Both the position numbers and the translations under genes were made by a program. The notes below the pieces were generated by a model. It ran no database searches, was not told where the DNA came from, and worked only from the letters and a program-made list of their open reading frames with translations. A stretch of 64,000 bases of DNA from positions 28,852-92,851 of the forward strand of contig NZ_JASISS010000012.1 in assembly GCF_030063195.1 (NCBI RefSeq), given 5' to 3'. The stretch is from Cryobacterium sp. PH31-AA6. GTDB lineage: Bacteria > Actinomycetota > Actinomycetes > Actinomycetales > Microbacteriaceae. Positions 29,546 through 39,299 of this stretch are shown here, piece by piece. Numbering within the stretch: position 1 is the stretch's first letter; each line of letters begins with the position of its first letter.

Positions 29546-30529
29546 TCAGCGCACCTGCGGCACTCCGATGCGGGCGAGGAACCGGCCGAACGCCACGGGG
29601 TCCAGGGCGAGCTTCCAGTCCCACCGGCTGACAAAGGGCCCACAGGCCCGCACGCGGTCTTCCCGGCGTTTCTCGTCCATGACGACCTCTGCCGTGGTAC
29701 GACCGTGCGTGAACTCCTCCTTGATGTACTTTCCGAATCCGTCGAATTCGCCGACCCGGTTGATCCGCCGCCAGAAGAAGTCAACGAACGCGATGAACCC
29801 CTGATCGTCATCGAACCGCACCTGCAGTTCGGGAGCCAGGAAGCCGAGCAGGTAGATGAACGCGCGACTGACGGATTCGCCCGTGGAGCCGGACTCGGTG
29901 GTGGCGAAATCCGCTGCGCGGAAGGCTCCGCTGCGGCCATTCACGCGTTTGCCGGACGGGATGGCGGCGAGGGCCCGCTCGAGGTCGTCCCGGGTGGAGA
30001 GAACGGTTCCCCTGCGCGGGCGGTGGATGGCCCGGTCCAGCATGGCGACCGCCGCCGGAAAGGGCAGGATCCGGGCCAGGGCGACGGCCGTGTCGGCGGG
30101 TGACGTCACCAGCAGCCCGTCCCGTTCGACGATCGACACTGGACCGTCTTGGAAATGACGCGTGACGCCGTGCCTCGATCGCCCTCCCGCCGCCGGGTCG
30201 ATGAGGACGTCGACGCCGCTCGGCCAGGCCCCGATGACGGGGAGGCCCCAGATCGCGGCAGCGGAGTGGTGAGAGAACACGAGCGGTTCCTCGCTGACCG
30301 CGGCGTAGGCCTGCACCCGGCGCAGATAGCGGGCATCCAGGCTCAGGGCTTCCCACTCTTCGGCGAGTGCGTACGCGCCCGCGCGGAGACGAACCACCCG
30401 CCCGCGTTCGAACTCGGTTCGCAGCGCGCGTTCGAGGCCCAGGGCCGTCGCGTCCCGGCTGCGAATGACGCCGGTCCTGCCTGCGATCGCGGCGAGCAGG
30501 TGCAGTGGGGCCAGGGAAGCGGTCGACAT
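29546..30529 (-). CDS. AbiEi-like winged-helix protein with PD-(D/E)XK endonuclease-like C-terminus
   Basis: A 327-residue protein. Residues about 8-75 look like the AbiEi-type winged helix (LAAIAGRTGVIRSRDATALG, VVRLRAGAYAL), followed by a second segment with the characteristic FSHHSAAAIWGLP (about 98-110) and GVTRHF. The C-terminal part (about 225-327) has FVDFFWRRINRVGEFDGFGKY, a D-E-D-x-x-K arrangement like DUF559/Vsr-type nucleases. Such two-part proteins are common and mostly uncharacterised in actinobacteria; a toxin partner gene is not visible. ATG at 30529 is chosen for protein-like content; upstream frame is repeat DNA. Its locus is bracketed by palindrome copies A and B. Confidence 0.7.
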   Translation of the reverse strand: MSTASLAPLHLLAAIAGRTGVIRSRDATALGLERALRTEFERGRVVRLRAGAYALAEEWEALSLDARYLRRVQAYAAVSEEPLVFSHHSAAAIWGLPVIGAWPSGVDVLIDPAAGGRSRHGVTRHFQDGPVSIVERDGLLVTSPADTAVALARILPFPAAVAMLDRAIHRPRRGTVLSTRDDLERALAAIPSGKRVNGRSGAFRAADFATTESGSTGESVSRAFIYLLGFLAPELQVRFDDDQGFIAFVDFFWRRINRVGEFDGFGKYIKEEFTHGRTTAEVVMDEKRREDRVRACGPFVSRWDWKLALDPVAFGRFLARIGVPQVR

Positions 30530-30707
30530 GCACCGAGGGTCCGCCGCGTCGGCGTGCGACAGGGCTGGCGGCGCGGATTCGGTGGACAGTGCAGCATCGA
30601 GCCGGCGGTGGGGGAGTAGCCGAGGACCGGGCGGCGGCGTCGAAGGGGGGCGATTCCGAGCGGATGCCGCTCGGGGCATACCTTCTCGGCTCGGGCCGTT
30701 CATCGCC

Positions 30708-30773
30708 GGCGCGCCGGTTTCCGCAGGCCGCTGCGGTGGGCGCGGGCGCGCCGTGCGGATTCGGGCGCGGCGG
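30708..30773. repeat. GC-rich palindrome, copy B (direct repeat of copy A)
   Basis: Shares GTTTCCGCAGGCCGC and GGGCGCGGGCGCGCCGTGCGG with copy A in the same orientation and with nearly the same spacing. Together the two copies flank the AbiEi-like gene as direct repeats of roughly 65 bases. Confidence 0.7.
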
Positions 30774-30774
30774 C

Positions 30775-30863
30775 GGGCGACGCGGGAGCGGGCGGGCGCG
30801 GGGCGCGGGCGGGCGCGGGGCGGGCGGGCGACGCGGGAGCGGGCGGGCGCGGGGCGCGGGCGG
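30775..30863. repeat. Tandem duplication of a 38-bp GC-only sequence
   Basis: Identical 38-base copies at 30775-30812 and 30826-30863 (period 51), composed almost only of G and C (starting GGGCGACGCGGGAGCGGG). The intervening 13 bases are a shorter partial copy of the same material, suggesting slippage or unequal exchange. Confidence 0.8.
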
Positions 30864-30940
30864 AGGGCGGCGTCCGGTCGGCGCGCTGGCTCGCTCCGGT
30901 ACACTGGGCGGACTGCCCACAAGCCTCAGGAGTCCTCACC

Positions 30941-31468
30941 ATGGTTGACGTTCGTCGGGTCAAGCTCCCAGGAGTCGGAGTGCTGCACACCTTCATCACG
31001 GATGACGGTGGCAAGGTCGGCGTGATCGCCCACCGCTCCGGGCACAGCGACCTGATCACCTTCGCCGACGACGAGGGTGGGCCCGACGCCGCGAAGGTTT
31101 CCCTGCGGCTGAACGAGGACGAGGCGCACACCCTGGCCGAGCTCCTCGGCGGCACCCAGATCACCGAGTCGCTCACCGCGCTCGACCAGATCCCCGGTTT
31201 GAGCATCGACTGGTTCACGGTGGACTATGAGGACCACATCGCGGGCCAGACGCTCGGCAACCCGGCCGATCGCGGCATCGCCGGCCTCACGGTCGTCGCC
31301 GTCGTGCGCGGGGAGTCCGCCAACCCGGCCCCGGCCCACGACTTCCGGGTCTTCCCCGGGGACACGCTCGTCGTCGCCGGTTCCCCGGAGAAGGTCGCGA
31401 AGGCCTTCGCGTTCTTCCGCACCGGCGAGGTGAAGGCGAAGACCGTCGACGCACCGCCAGGGGGCTAG
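30941..31468 (+). CDS. K+/H+ antiporter regulatory subunit (RCK_C/TrkA_C domain, KhtT-like)
   Basis: A 175-residue cytoplasmic protein. Its N-terminal half VDVRRVKLPGVGVLHTFIT resembles KhtT, and residues about 80-165 are a TrkA_C/RCK_C domain (GLSIDWFTVDYEDHIAGQTL, RVFPGDTLVVAGSPEKVAKAFAFF) that binds nucleotide or other ligands and gates the transporter. It starts at ATG 30941 after CAGGAG and is followed 3 bases later by the antiporter gene, the expected KhtT-KhtU order. Confidence 0.87.
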   Translation: MVDVRRVKLPGVGVLHTFITDDGGKVGVIAHRSGHSDLITFADDEGGPDAAKVSLRLNEDEAHTLAELLGGTQITESLTALDQIPGLSIDWFTVDYEDHIAGQTLGNPADRGIAGLTVVAVVRGESANPAPAHDFRVFPGDTLVVAGSPEKVAKAFAFFRTGEVKAKTVDAPPGG

Positions 31469-31471
31469 CCC

Positions 31472-33013
31472 ATGCACCTCGGCGAAGACCTCATCACTCT
31501 TGGCATACTGCTCGTCGTCGCCTACTTCCTCGGGCGCGCCGGAAAACTGATCGGGCTCCCGTCGATCCCGGTCTACATGATCGTCGGGCTGCTCGCCAGC
31601 CCGAACAGCGGCTGGTTCCCGCTCGATTTCCAGTCGGCGGACATCGAACTCATCGCCGTCTTCGGGCTGATCCTGCTCCTGTTCAGCCTTGGCCTCGAAT
31701 TCGACCAGGAAGCGTTCTTCGGCGACGCCGGAAAACTGCTCCTCTCCGGCGGGTCCTACGTCCTGATCAATATGGGGCTGGGTTTCGCGTTCGGCATGAT
31801 GGTCGGCTGGGGCACCAGGGAAGCCCTCGTGATCGCCGGGATGACCGGCACCTCCTCGAGCGCCATCATCACCAAACTTCTGATCGAACTGCACCGGCTG
31901 GCGAACAAGGAAACCCCGATGATCCTGGGCGTGACCGTGGTCGGCGACATCTTCATCGCCGTCTACCTCGCGATCGTCTCCGTCGTGCTCAGCGGCAAGA
32001 CCGAGATCTGGCCGATCGTGTTGCAGCTGAGCATCGCGTTCCTCTTCCTCGTGGTGATGTTCTCGGTCGCCCGGTGGGGTGGCCGGGTCGTCTCCCGGCT
32101 GATGCGCACCAAGGACGACGAGCTCTTCACCATCCTCTTCTTCGGGCTCGCCGTCCTGTTTGCCGGGGTCGGCGAGATCATCGGGGTGACGGATGCGATC
32201 GGCGCGTTCCTGATCGGAGTCGTGCTCGGGGCCAGCACCTATCGCGGCCGGATCGAGCGCGTCGCCGTTCCCCTCCGCGATGTGTTCGGCGCCTTCTTCT
32301 TCCTCAACTTCGGCCTGGCACTGGACGTCGCCGAGTTCGGCTCGGTCATCACCATCGTGCTGTTGGCCGTGGCGATGACCTTCGTGCTCAGCCTGGTCTC
32401 GGGCATGCTGATGGCCAGACTGCACGGCATGGGCCCGCGGGAGGGCTTGAACACCGCGGCCATCTTCGTGAACCGGGGCGAGTTCACCCTGATCCTGGCG
32501 ACCCTGTCGGTGAGTGCCGGTCTCGACCAACGGCTGCAACCGTTCGCCGGCCTCTATGTGCTCACGATGGCGATTCTCGGACCGCTGTTCGCCGCGAACT
32601 CCGAGAAGATCGGAGCGGCCGCCGGCCGCCGCCTGCGCAGGGGTGTGCCGACCCGCCCGCCGCTCCGAAACCCGATGCTGGACGAGGAGATCGCCCTGGT
32701 CGAGGCGATCACCAAGGAAGCCGACGCCGGCACCCGCGATGACACCGAGCGTGCCGTCAGCCGGTTGGTCGAGCACGCGGGCGGATCCCCGCTCGCGCCG
32801 ACAGGCACGACAGCTTCCTCGGCGGACAGGTTCGACGAGCTCGACGGTTTCGACGAGCTCGACGGCGTGCGCCCACCGGGTAACGCCGCCGGTGCACAAC
32901 CCGCCCGCCAGACCAGCGATTCGATGGCCGACTTCGTCCGGGAACGGTTGGCACCCAAGCCCGGCCAGACAGAGAAACCGCCGCGCGACAACGGCACTGA
33001 GGACTACACATGA
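31472..33013 (+). CDS. CPA2-family potassium/proton antiporter (KhtU-like)
   Basis: A 513-residue membrane protein with about twelve hydrophobic segments in residues 5-385, including [14 protein letters not shown] and the [15 protein letters not shown] core with the discontinuous helices of the family. The cytoplasmic tail (about 400-513) is polar and contains the duplicated FDELDG at about 452-463. Probably exports K+ (or another monovalent cation) in exchange for H+, controlled by the upstream RCK_C subunit. Its stop overlaps the SURF1 start by four bases. Confidence 0.88.
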   Translation: MHLGEDLITLGILLVVAYFLGRAGKLIGLPSIPVYMIVGLLASPNSGWFPLDFQSADIELIAVFGLILLLFSLGLEFDQEAFFGDAGKLLLSGGSYVLINMGLGFAFGMMVGWGTREALVIAGMTGTSSSAIITKLLIELHRLANKETPMILGVTVVGDIFIAVYLAIVSVVLSGKTEIWPIVLQLSIAFLFLVVMFSVARWGGRVVSRLMRTKDDELFTILFFGLAVLFAGVGEIIGVTDAIGAFLIGVVLGASTYRGRIERVAVPLRDVFGAFFFLNFGLALDVAEFGSVITIVLLAVAMTFVLSLVSGMLMARLHGMGPREGLNTAAIFVNRGEFTLILATLSVSAGLDQRLQPFAGLYVLTMAILGPLFAANSEKIGAAAGRRLRRGVPTRPPLRNPMLDEEIALVEAITKEADAGTRDDTERAVSRLVEHAGGSPLAPTGTTASSADRFDELDGFDELDGVRPPGNAAGAQPARQTSDSMADFVRERLAPKPGQTEKPPRDNGTEDYT

Positions 33014-33780
33014 TCAGGATGATGCTCCGGCCGCGCTGGATCCTCGCGCTGCTGCTGGCCCTCGCCGTGGCCGCGGGTTTCGCCCTCCTCGGCCGCTGGC
33101 AGCTGGAGCGAGCCGTCGCATCCGGCCAGGTCGTCGAACGGAGCACCGAGACGGTGCAACCGCTCGAGTCGGCCGTGCAACCGGACGGGCCGCCGCGCGA
33201 GGCGGCCACCGGGCAGCAGGTGACCGTCCAGGGGGCGTATCTGCCCGGCGACGAGCAATTGATCAGCGACCGCCTCAACGACGGTGCCCAGGGTTTCTGG
33301 GTGGTCAGCCGCTTCGTCACGGTCGATGCCGCGAACATCGCGGTGGCGCGCGGCTGGGCGGCCGACCAGGCCGCCGCCGAGAAGGTCATCCAGGCCCTGG
33401 CCGCCGTGCCCGCCGAACAGCCCCTCACCCTGACCGGCCGTTTTGTTCCGTCCGAAGCCCCCGTCGTGCCCGCAGACGGGCGCGACCCGCGCACCCAGAC
33501 CACCGTGTCGACCGCGGCGCTGATCAACCTCTGGACCGGTTTCACCGACCAACCCGTATACGCGGGCTACATCATCGACTCGACCAGTGCCACCGGCCTG
33601 CTCGTGATCGACTCCCCGGAGCCCGGTTCCGACGCCTCGCTGAACTGGCTCAACATCTTCTACGCCCTCGAGTGGGCCGTCTTCGCCGGCTTCGCCGTGT
33701 TCCTCTGGTACCGCCTGGTGCGGGATGCCTGGGAGCGCGAGGAGGAGCAGGCCGCCATCGATGCCGCGGCGGCCGGATAG
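33010..33780 (+). CDS. SURF1 family protein
   Basis: A 256-residue protein with one membrane helix at each end (about 9-27 and 215-235) and a soluble middle on the outer side, the SURF1 topology. Typical blocks are [10 protein letters not shown] near 26-35, [22 protein letters not shown] and [12 protein letters not shown]1 helps assemble heme-copper (aa3) cytochrome oxidase. No oxidase genes are nearby. The start overlaps the antiporter stop, so it is translated with that operon. Confidence 0.9.
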   Translation: MIRMMLRPRWILALLLALAVAAGFALLGRWQLERAVASGQVVERSTETVQPLESAVQPDGPPREAATGQQVTVQGAYLPGDEQLISDRLNDGAQGFWVVSRFVTVDAANIAVARGWAADQAAAEKVIQALAAVPAEQPLTLTGRFVPSEAPVVPADGRDPRTQTTVSTAALINLWTGFTDQPVYAGYIIDSTSATGLLVIDSPEPGSDASLNWLNIFYALEWAVFAGFAVFLWYRLVRDAWEREEEQAAIDAAAAG

Positions 33781-33783
33781 AAT
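33778..33783 (+). promoter_or_regulatory. -10-like hexamer before the DUF3817 gene
   Basis: TAGAAT overlaps the SURF1 stop and lies 6 bases before the ATG at 33790. A leaderless transcript for the DUF3817-guaA pair could start here. Confidence 0.4.
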
Positions 33784-33789
33784 TACCGC

Positions 33790-34229
33790 ATGCCACTCGA
33801 ACCCAAGCCCGCCGACCTTCCCAGCATCCCCGGTGCGCTCCGGCTCTACCAGGTCTCGTCGATCATCACCGGTGTCTTCCTGCTGCTGCTCTGCGTCGAA
33901 GTCATCCTCAAATTCGTCTTCCAGTACGAAATCGAACTGGGCGGTCCGAACGGACTCCTCGCCCTGGTCCCGCGCGAGACCGTGACCGCGTTCAACCTGA
34001 GCACCGCGATCCTGATCGTGCACGGCTGGTTCTACGTGCTGTATCTGTTCGCCGACTTCCGGCTGTGGAGCCTGATGCGCTGGTCGTTCCCGCGCTTCCT
34101 GGTGATCGCGCTCGGCGGCATCATCCCCACCCTGTCCTTCTTCCTCGAGGTGCGCGTCGCGCGCGAGGTCAAGACGTTCCTCGCGGCGCAGGACGCCGGC
34201 GTGTCCGCCGCGACCGCCGAGGCCCGTTC

Positions 34230-34233
<4 letters not shown>
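33790..34233 (+). CDS. DUF3817 family membrane protein
   Basis: A 147-residue protein with three to four hydrophobic segments (about 17-38, 60-78, 82-100, 105-125). The pattern [26 protein letters not shown] and [21 protein letters not shown] matches DUF3817 proteins, which often sit beside guaA in actinobacteria. Function unknown. Its TGA overlaps the guaA ATG. Confidence 0.82.
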
Positions 34234-35819
<1,586 letters not shown>

Positions 35820-35850
35820 CGGGGCGCCGGGACAACCCGGTCAACCGCGG

Positions 35851-37080
35851 CTAAACGGCGTCGAGGGGGACCGAGGCGTCGGCCAGGCGCCCCGGATCGA
35901 CCGGGGTGCCCCGGCGGATGAGGGCCTGCACGCCCTCGTTCACGTCCCACACGTTCACGTTCATGCCGGCGACCACCGTGCCGGCGGCCAGCCAGAACAC
36001 GATGAACTCCCGCGCGCCCCGGTCGCCGCGAAAGACCAGCTCGGCGCCGCGGGTCAGCGGTCCGAAACCCGAGTACTCCATCCCCAGGTCGAACTGGTCG
36101 GTGTAGAAGTAGGGGATGGCGTCGAACGACACGCTCTGCCCGAGCATGGCCCGCGCCGCCGCCGGACCCCCGTGCAGGGCGTTCGCCCAGTGTTCGCTGC
36201 GCAGCCGCATCCGTGCCACCGGGTGGTACGCGTTGGCGACGTCGCCGGCCGCGTAAATGTCGGGATGACTGGTCCGCAGGCTCGCGTCCACCACGATCCC
36301 GTTGTCTACCTCCAGCCCCGCGGCCTCGGCGAGGCCGACATTCGGCGTGGCGCCGATCCCGACCAGCACCAGATCCGCCGGCACGACCTCGCCGCCGGCC
36401 AGCACCACTCCGGTCACCCGGCCGTCGGCTCCCTCGATGCCCTCGACGACAACGGAGGGGCGCAGAACCACCCCGTTGTCCCGGTGCAGCTCGGCGAACA
36501 TCTGGCCGAGCTCGTCGCCGAGGGCGTTCGCGAGCGGGATCGGGCCGCGTTCCAGGATGACGACATCGTTGCCGAGCGTGCGCGCCGTCGCGGCGACCTC
36601 CATCCCGATCCAGCCGGAGCCGATCAGCACGAGCCGTCGCCCGCCGCCGGCGAGAAACCCGTGGAGGGCCTCGGAGTCGTCGAGGGTGCGCAGGTAGTGC
36701 ATACCGGTCAGGTCGGCCCCCGGAATCGTGAGCCGGCGCGGGGACGAGCCGGTGGTCAGCAACAGTCGGTCCCAGACGAGCGTCTCGCCACCGTCCAGGG
36801 TGAGGCGGTGCTCGCCCGGGTCGAGGTCGACCACGCGGGTGGACGGCCGGAAGTCGACCCCGTTGGCCGGGTACCAGTCGTCGTCCTCCACGAAGACCGC
36901 GCCGCGTTCGGCCGTGCCGGCGAGGAAATCCTTGGACAGCGGGGGCCGGATGTACGGGTGCTGGGCTTCGGTGCCGAGCAGCCGGATGGCGCCGGAGAAG
37001 CCCTCCGCGCGGAGGGCCCTGGCTGCCGACGCTCCGGCGAGCGACGCGCCCACGATGACGAAATCCTCTTGCCTGGACAC
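35851..37080 (-). CDS. FAD-dependent NAD(P)H reductase (ferredoxin/rubredoxin-reductase type)
   Basis: A 409-residue flavoprotein of the rhodocoxin/ferredoxin reductase class. FAD site VIVGASLAGASAARALR at 8-24, the RPPLSKDFL motif, NAD(P) site VLIGSGWIGMEVAATAR near 150-166, the second FAD motif PDIYAAGDVAN, and a C-terminal reductase domain. GTG at 37080 is preceded by GAGGAG. No ferredoxin or P450 gene is adjacent, so the electron acceptor is unknown. Convergent with guaA. Confidence 0.88.
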   Translation of the reverse strand: MSRQEDFVIVGASLAGASAARALRAEGFSGAIRLLGTEAQHPYIRPPLSKDFLAGTAERGAVFVEDDDWYPANGVDFRPSTRVVDLDPGEHRLTLDGGETLVWDRLLLTTGSSPRRLTIPGADLTGMHYLRTLDDSEALHGFLAGGGRRLVLIGSGWIGMEVAATARTLGNDVVILERGPIPLANALGDELGQMFAELHRDNGVVLRPSVVVEGIEGADGRVTGVVLAGGEVVPADLVLVGIGATPNVGLAEAAGLEVDNGIVVDASLRTSHPDIYAAGDVANAYHPVARMRLRSEHWANALHGGPAAARAMLGQSVSFDAIPYFYTDQFDLGMEYSGFGPLTRGAELVFRGDRGAREFIVFWLAAGTVVAGMNVNVWDVNEGVQALIRRGTPVDPGRLADASVPLDAV

Positions 37081-37189
37081 GGATGCGGTCTCCTCGTTCG
37101 CCGGGTGCTTTCACGGTGGAGTCTGCCCCCGATCGGCACGCTGGTCGAGCCCCTTCCGTGCCCGGCCGTGCCGCCGGCATCCGAAGAGA

Positions 37190-37195
37190 TATTCT
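37190..37195 (+). promoter_or_regulatory. Candidate -10 for the 37.3-kb membrane protein
   Basis: TATTCT within GATATTCTGG, a string that also occurs at 13001-13010 before another small membrane protein gene. No good -35 is visible. Confidence 0.3.
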
Positions 37196-37273
37196 GGAGC
37201 AGGCCGGGCCGCCGTGACCGCACTCAACACGGGCGCCCGGGACCGACTTTCACTACCGAGGGCAGGGTGCACA

Positions 37274-37714
37274 ATGACGACCGAATTACCGGATACGCGC
37301 GGCGCGCGACGGATGACCGCAACCTGGGGACCACGAATCGGCGAGGGATTCTGCCGGGAGTACTACCCGGTCTGGCTCTTCTTCGTTCGATCCACGATCG
37401 CGGTTCCCGTGGCACTCCTGCTCCTGGCCCTCGCCCTTCCCGCTCTGAACGGGTCGAGCCCCACTTCACTCCTGGTCGTCGCCCTGGTGATCATGGCGCC
37501 GGCGTTGATCGCGCTCGGCGTGGCGGTTCACCGGGTGACCATTTTCGGGCGCCGCCTCGCCGCCGACCTCGAGCAGGCCGGGCAGTCCAGCGACGGCCTC
37601 GCTCCGCTCCGCACCACCACCCAGTTCGAGAACTGGCGAGCACGGTTCAACATTCCCACCAAGGCGATCATCACCGCCGGAAACCGCAAGTACGGTCACA
37701 CCGGGAACTACTGA
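37274..37714 (+). CDS. Hypothetical membrane protein
   Basis: A 146-residue protein I do not recognise. It has two hydrophobic segments at about 33-58 and 66-88, an N-terminal aromatic stretch CREYYPVWLFFVRS before the first, and a basic C-terminal tail with WRARFNIPTKAIITAGNRKYGH. ATG at 37274 is favoured by protein-like content; the open frame upstream is antisense to the reductase gene. It ends before a bidirectional terminator shared with the Bax-inhibitor gene. Confidence 0.6.
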   Translation: MTTELPDTRGARRMTATWGPRIGEGFCREYYPVWLFFVRSTIAVPVALLLLALALPALNGSSPTSLLVVALVIMAPALIALGVAVHRVTIFGRRLAADLEQAGQSSDGLAPLRTTTQFENWRARFNIPTKAIITAGNRKYGHTGNY

Positions 37715-37745
37715 GACCGGCGGGGGATCGGACTCCCGGCAGGCA

Positions 37746-37778
37746 AAAAGAAGGGCCGCCCCGAGGGGCGGCCCTTCT
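37746..37778. terminator. Bidirectional terminator
   Basis: Stem GAAGGGCCGCCCC / GGGGCGGCCCTTC with a very short loop; AAAAAG on the left (U-run for the minus strand) lies between convergent genes ending at 37714 and 37793. Confidence 0.85.
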
Positions 37779-37792
37779 GCATGCGAGTCCCG

Positions 37793-38605
37793 CTAGTTGC
37801 GGGCGATGGCGAACAGACGAAGCAGCTCGACGTAGAGCCACACCACGGTCACCATGATGCCGAAGGCACCCGACCAGCCGAACTTGCGCGGAGCCCGGTT
37901 GTTGACGCCGCGCTGGATGAAGTCGAAGTCGAGCACGAGCGAGTACGCGGCCATGACCACCGCGAGGAGGCCGATGATGACACCGAACGGGATCCCGGTG
38001 CCCAGGAAATCAGCGCTGCGGAGGCCGAACGCATTGGTGTTCGCGCCGAACGCCATCAGACCGAAGTTGATCAGGGAGAACACGCCGTAGCCGATCATCG
38101 CGACCATGAAGACCTTGGTCGCCCGCTTGGACGCGCGGATCTTGCCGCTGGCGAACAGGGCGAGGGTGACACCGACGACGACGAGCGTGGCCAGCACGGC
38201 CTGCACGACGACGCCGGGGAAGATCTGCTCGAAGACCTGGGAGATACCACCGACGAAGAGGCCCTCGGCCGCGGCATAGGCCAGGATGAGGCCGGGCGAC
38301 GGCTCCTTCTTGAACGCGTTGACCAGTCCGAGCACCAGGCCGACGATCGCACCCAGGATGAGCGGGATCATCGTCACCGGGGTGATCACCCAGCCGAGCG
38401 CCGCGGTCGCGAGCAGGAGCATGAAGCTCAGCACGGTCTTGCGGATGGTGTCGTCGAAGGTCATCCGGTCGGTCTCCTGCGAGCCGGCGGACGGGGAGTT
38501 GAACATGCCCTGAAGGTCGCTGTCGGAAAGGACCTTGCCCGCAGCAACGGCGCCAGGAGCGCCGAACGCGGCGTTTCGGGAGAATGCGGGGTTGGAGGAT
38601 GCCAT
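37793..38605 (-). CDS. Bax inhibitor-1/YccA family membrane protein
   Basis: A 270-residue protein with seven hydrophobic segments in residues about 58-265, an N-terminal polar stretch, and the family features TPVTMIPLILGAIVGLVLG and LDFDFIQRGVNNRAPRKFGWSGAFGIMVTVVWLYVELLRL, including the conserved acidic pair that controls Ca2+ leak in characterised homologues. Physiological role in bacteria is unsettled. ATG at 38605; promoter not evident. Confidence 0.88.
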   Translation of the reverse strand: MASSNPAFSRNAAFGAPGAVAAGKVLSDSDLQGMFNSPSAGSQETDRMTFDDTIRKTVLSFMLLLATAALGWVITPVTMIPLILGAIVGLVLGLVNAFKKEPSPGLILAYAAAEGLFVGGISQVFEQIFPGVVVQAVLATLVVVGVTLALFASGKIRASKRATKVFMVAMIGYGVFSLINFGLMAFGANTNAFGLRSADFLGTGIPFGVIIGLLAVVMAAYSLVLDFDFIQRGVNNRAPRKFGWSGAFGIMVTVVWLYVELLRLFAIARN

Positions 38606-38673
38606 GGTTTTCGTGTCTCACAATCGACTGGGGTGCGATCAGCGCCGAGCGGTGCTGGTTACGTTGATCAAGT

Positions 38674-39261
38674 CTATTCAGATCGGCTGGGTATCCGCCC
38701 AATTCCTTCTGCGGCCTGACCAGCCTCCGGACCAGGAATAACGGACGCCTCGGAGCCCGGGACGGACTCTCGGCCGAGCCGCCGGCCGGCCACGCTACCG
38801 GCGATCCACCAGGCCAGCCAGGCCGCGGCTATCACCGTGAGAGTGCCGATCAGATCGCCGACCCAGACCTGCGCGTATCCGTGCAGGAGAGCCTTGATCA
38901 GGAAACTCACGCCGATCGGCAGCAGGAGCACCAGGTAGGCGGCCCACGGCCGATGCCGCACGAGCAGCCACCCGGCGAGGAGCACGGCGAAGGCCCCGGT
39001 GAAATCGGGGCCGCCGAGCAGGGTGAGGCCGGCCAGGAGGCAGGGCAGCAGCACGACCAGACGGCGCCAGAGAGCGCCCGGCATCAGGAGCCAGCCGAGC
39101 AAATGAAGAGAAGGCCCGATCAGCAGGAAGAACATGCTGTAGGTGCTGGTGAAGACCGTCGCGGCAACCCCGAGCATGATCAGCGAGAGGCCGGTCAGGT
39201 AGCGGGCGCGCGGATTCCCCCACGCGGGCGGCCGCGCGGCGGGTGCGATCCAGGGTGTCAT
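38674..39261 (-). CDS. Hypothetical polytopic membrane protein
   Basis: A 195-residue protein with about six closely packed hydrophobic segments between residues 22 and 160 and a polar tail. No family is recognised. ATG at 39261 lies 38 bases from the divergent GDPD gene start, so both share a promoter region. Confidence 0.65.
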   Translation of the reverse strand: MTPWIAPAARPPAWGNPRARYLTGLSLIMLGVAATVFTSTYSMFFLLIGPSLHLLGWLLMPGALWRRLVVLLPCLLAGLTLLGGPDFTGAFAVLLAGWLLVRHRPWAAYLVLLLPIGVSFLIKALLHGYAQVWVGDLIGTLTVIAAAWLAWWIAGSVAGRRLGRESVPGSEASVIPGPEAGQAAEGIGRIPSRSE

Positions 39262-39287
39262 CGCCTCGAGTCTGGCAGTTGCGCGCG

Positions 39288-39293
39288 TACTCT
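39288..39293 (+). promoter_or_regulatory. -10-like hexamer before the GDPD gene
   Basis: TACTCT lies 6 bases before the ATG at 39300 without a ribosome site, indicating leaderless expression. Confidence 0.5.
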
Positions 39294-39299
39294 GGGCAC

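Larger units (their letters stand above)
30530..30940. other. GC-rich spacer without a gene
   Basis: 411 bases between the divergent AbiEi-like gene and the antiporter regulatory gene. It holds palindrome copy B (30708-30773), a 38-bp direct duplication (30775-30863), and a candidate -10 TACACT at 30900-30905. Frames stay open across it only because of extreme GC richness; no protein-like sequence or ribosome site is seen. Confidence 0.65.

Noticed and set aside
29451..30773. Insertion sequence around the AbiEi-like gene
   Set aside because: No transposase, no terminal inverted repeats spanning the unit and no target duplication; only flanking GC palindromes.
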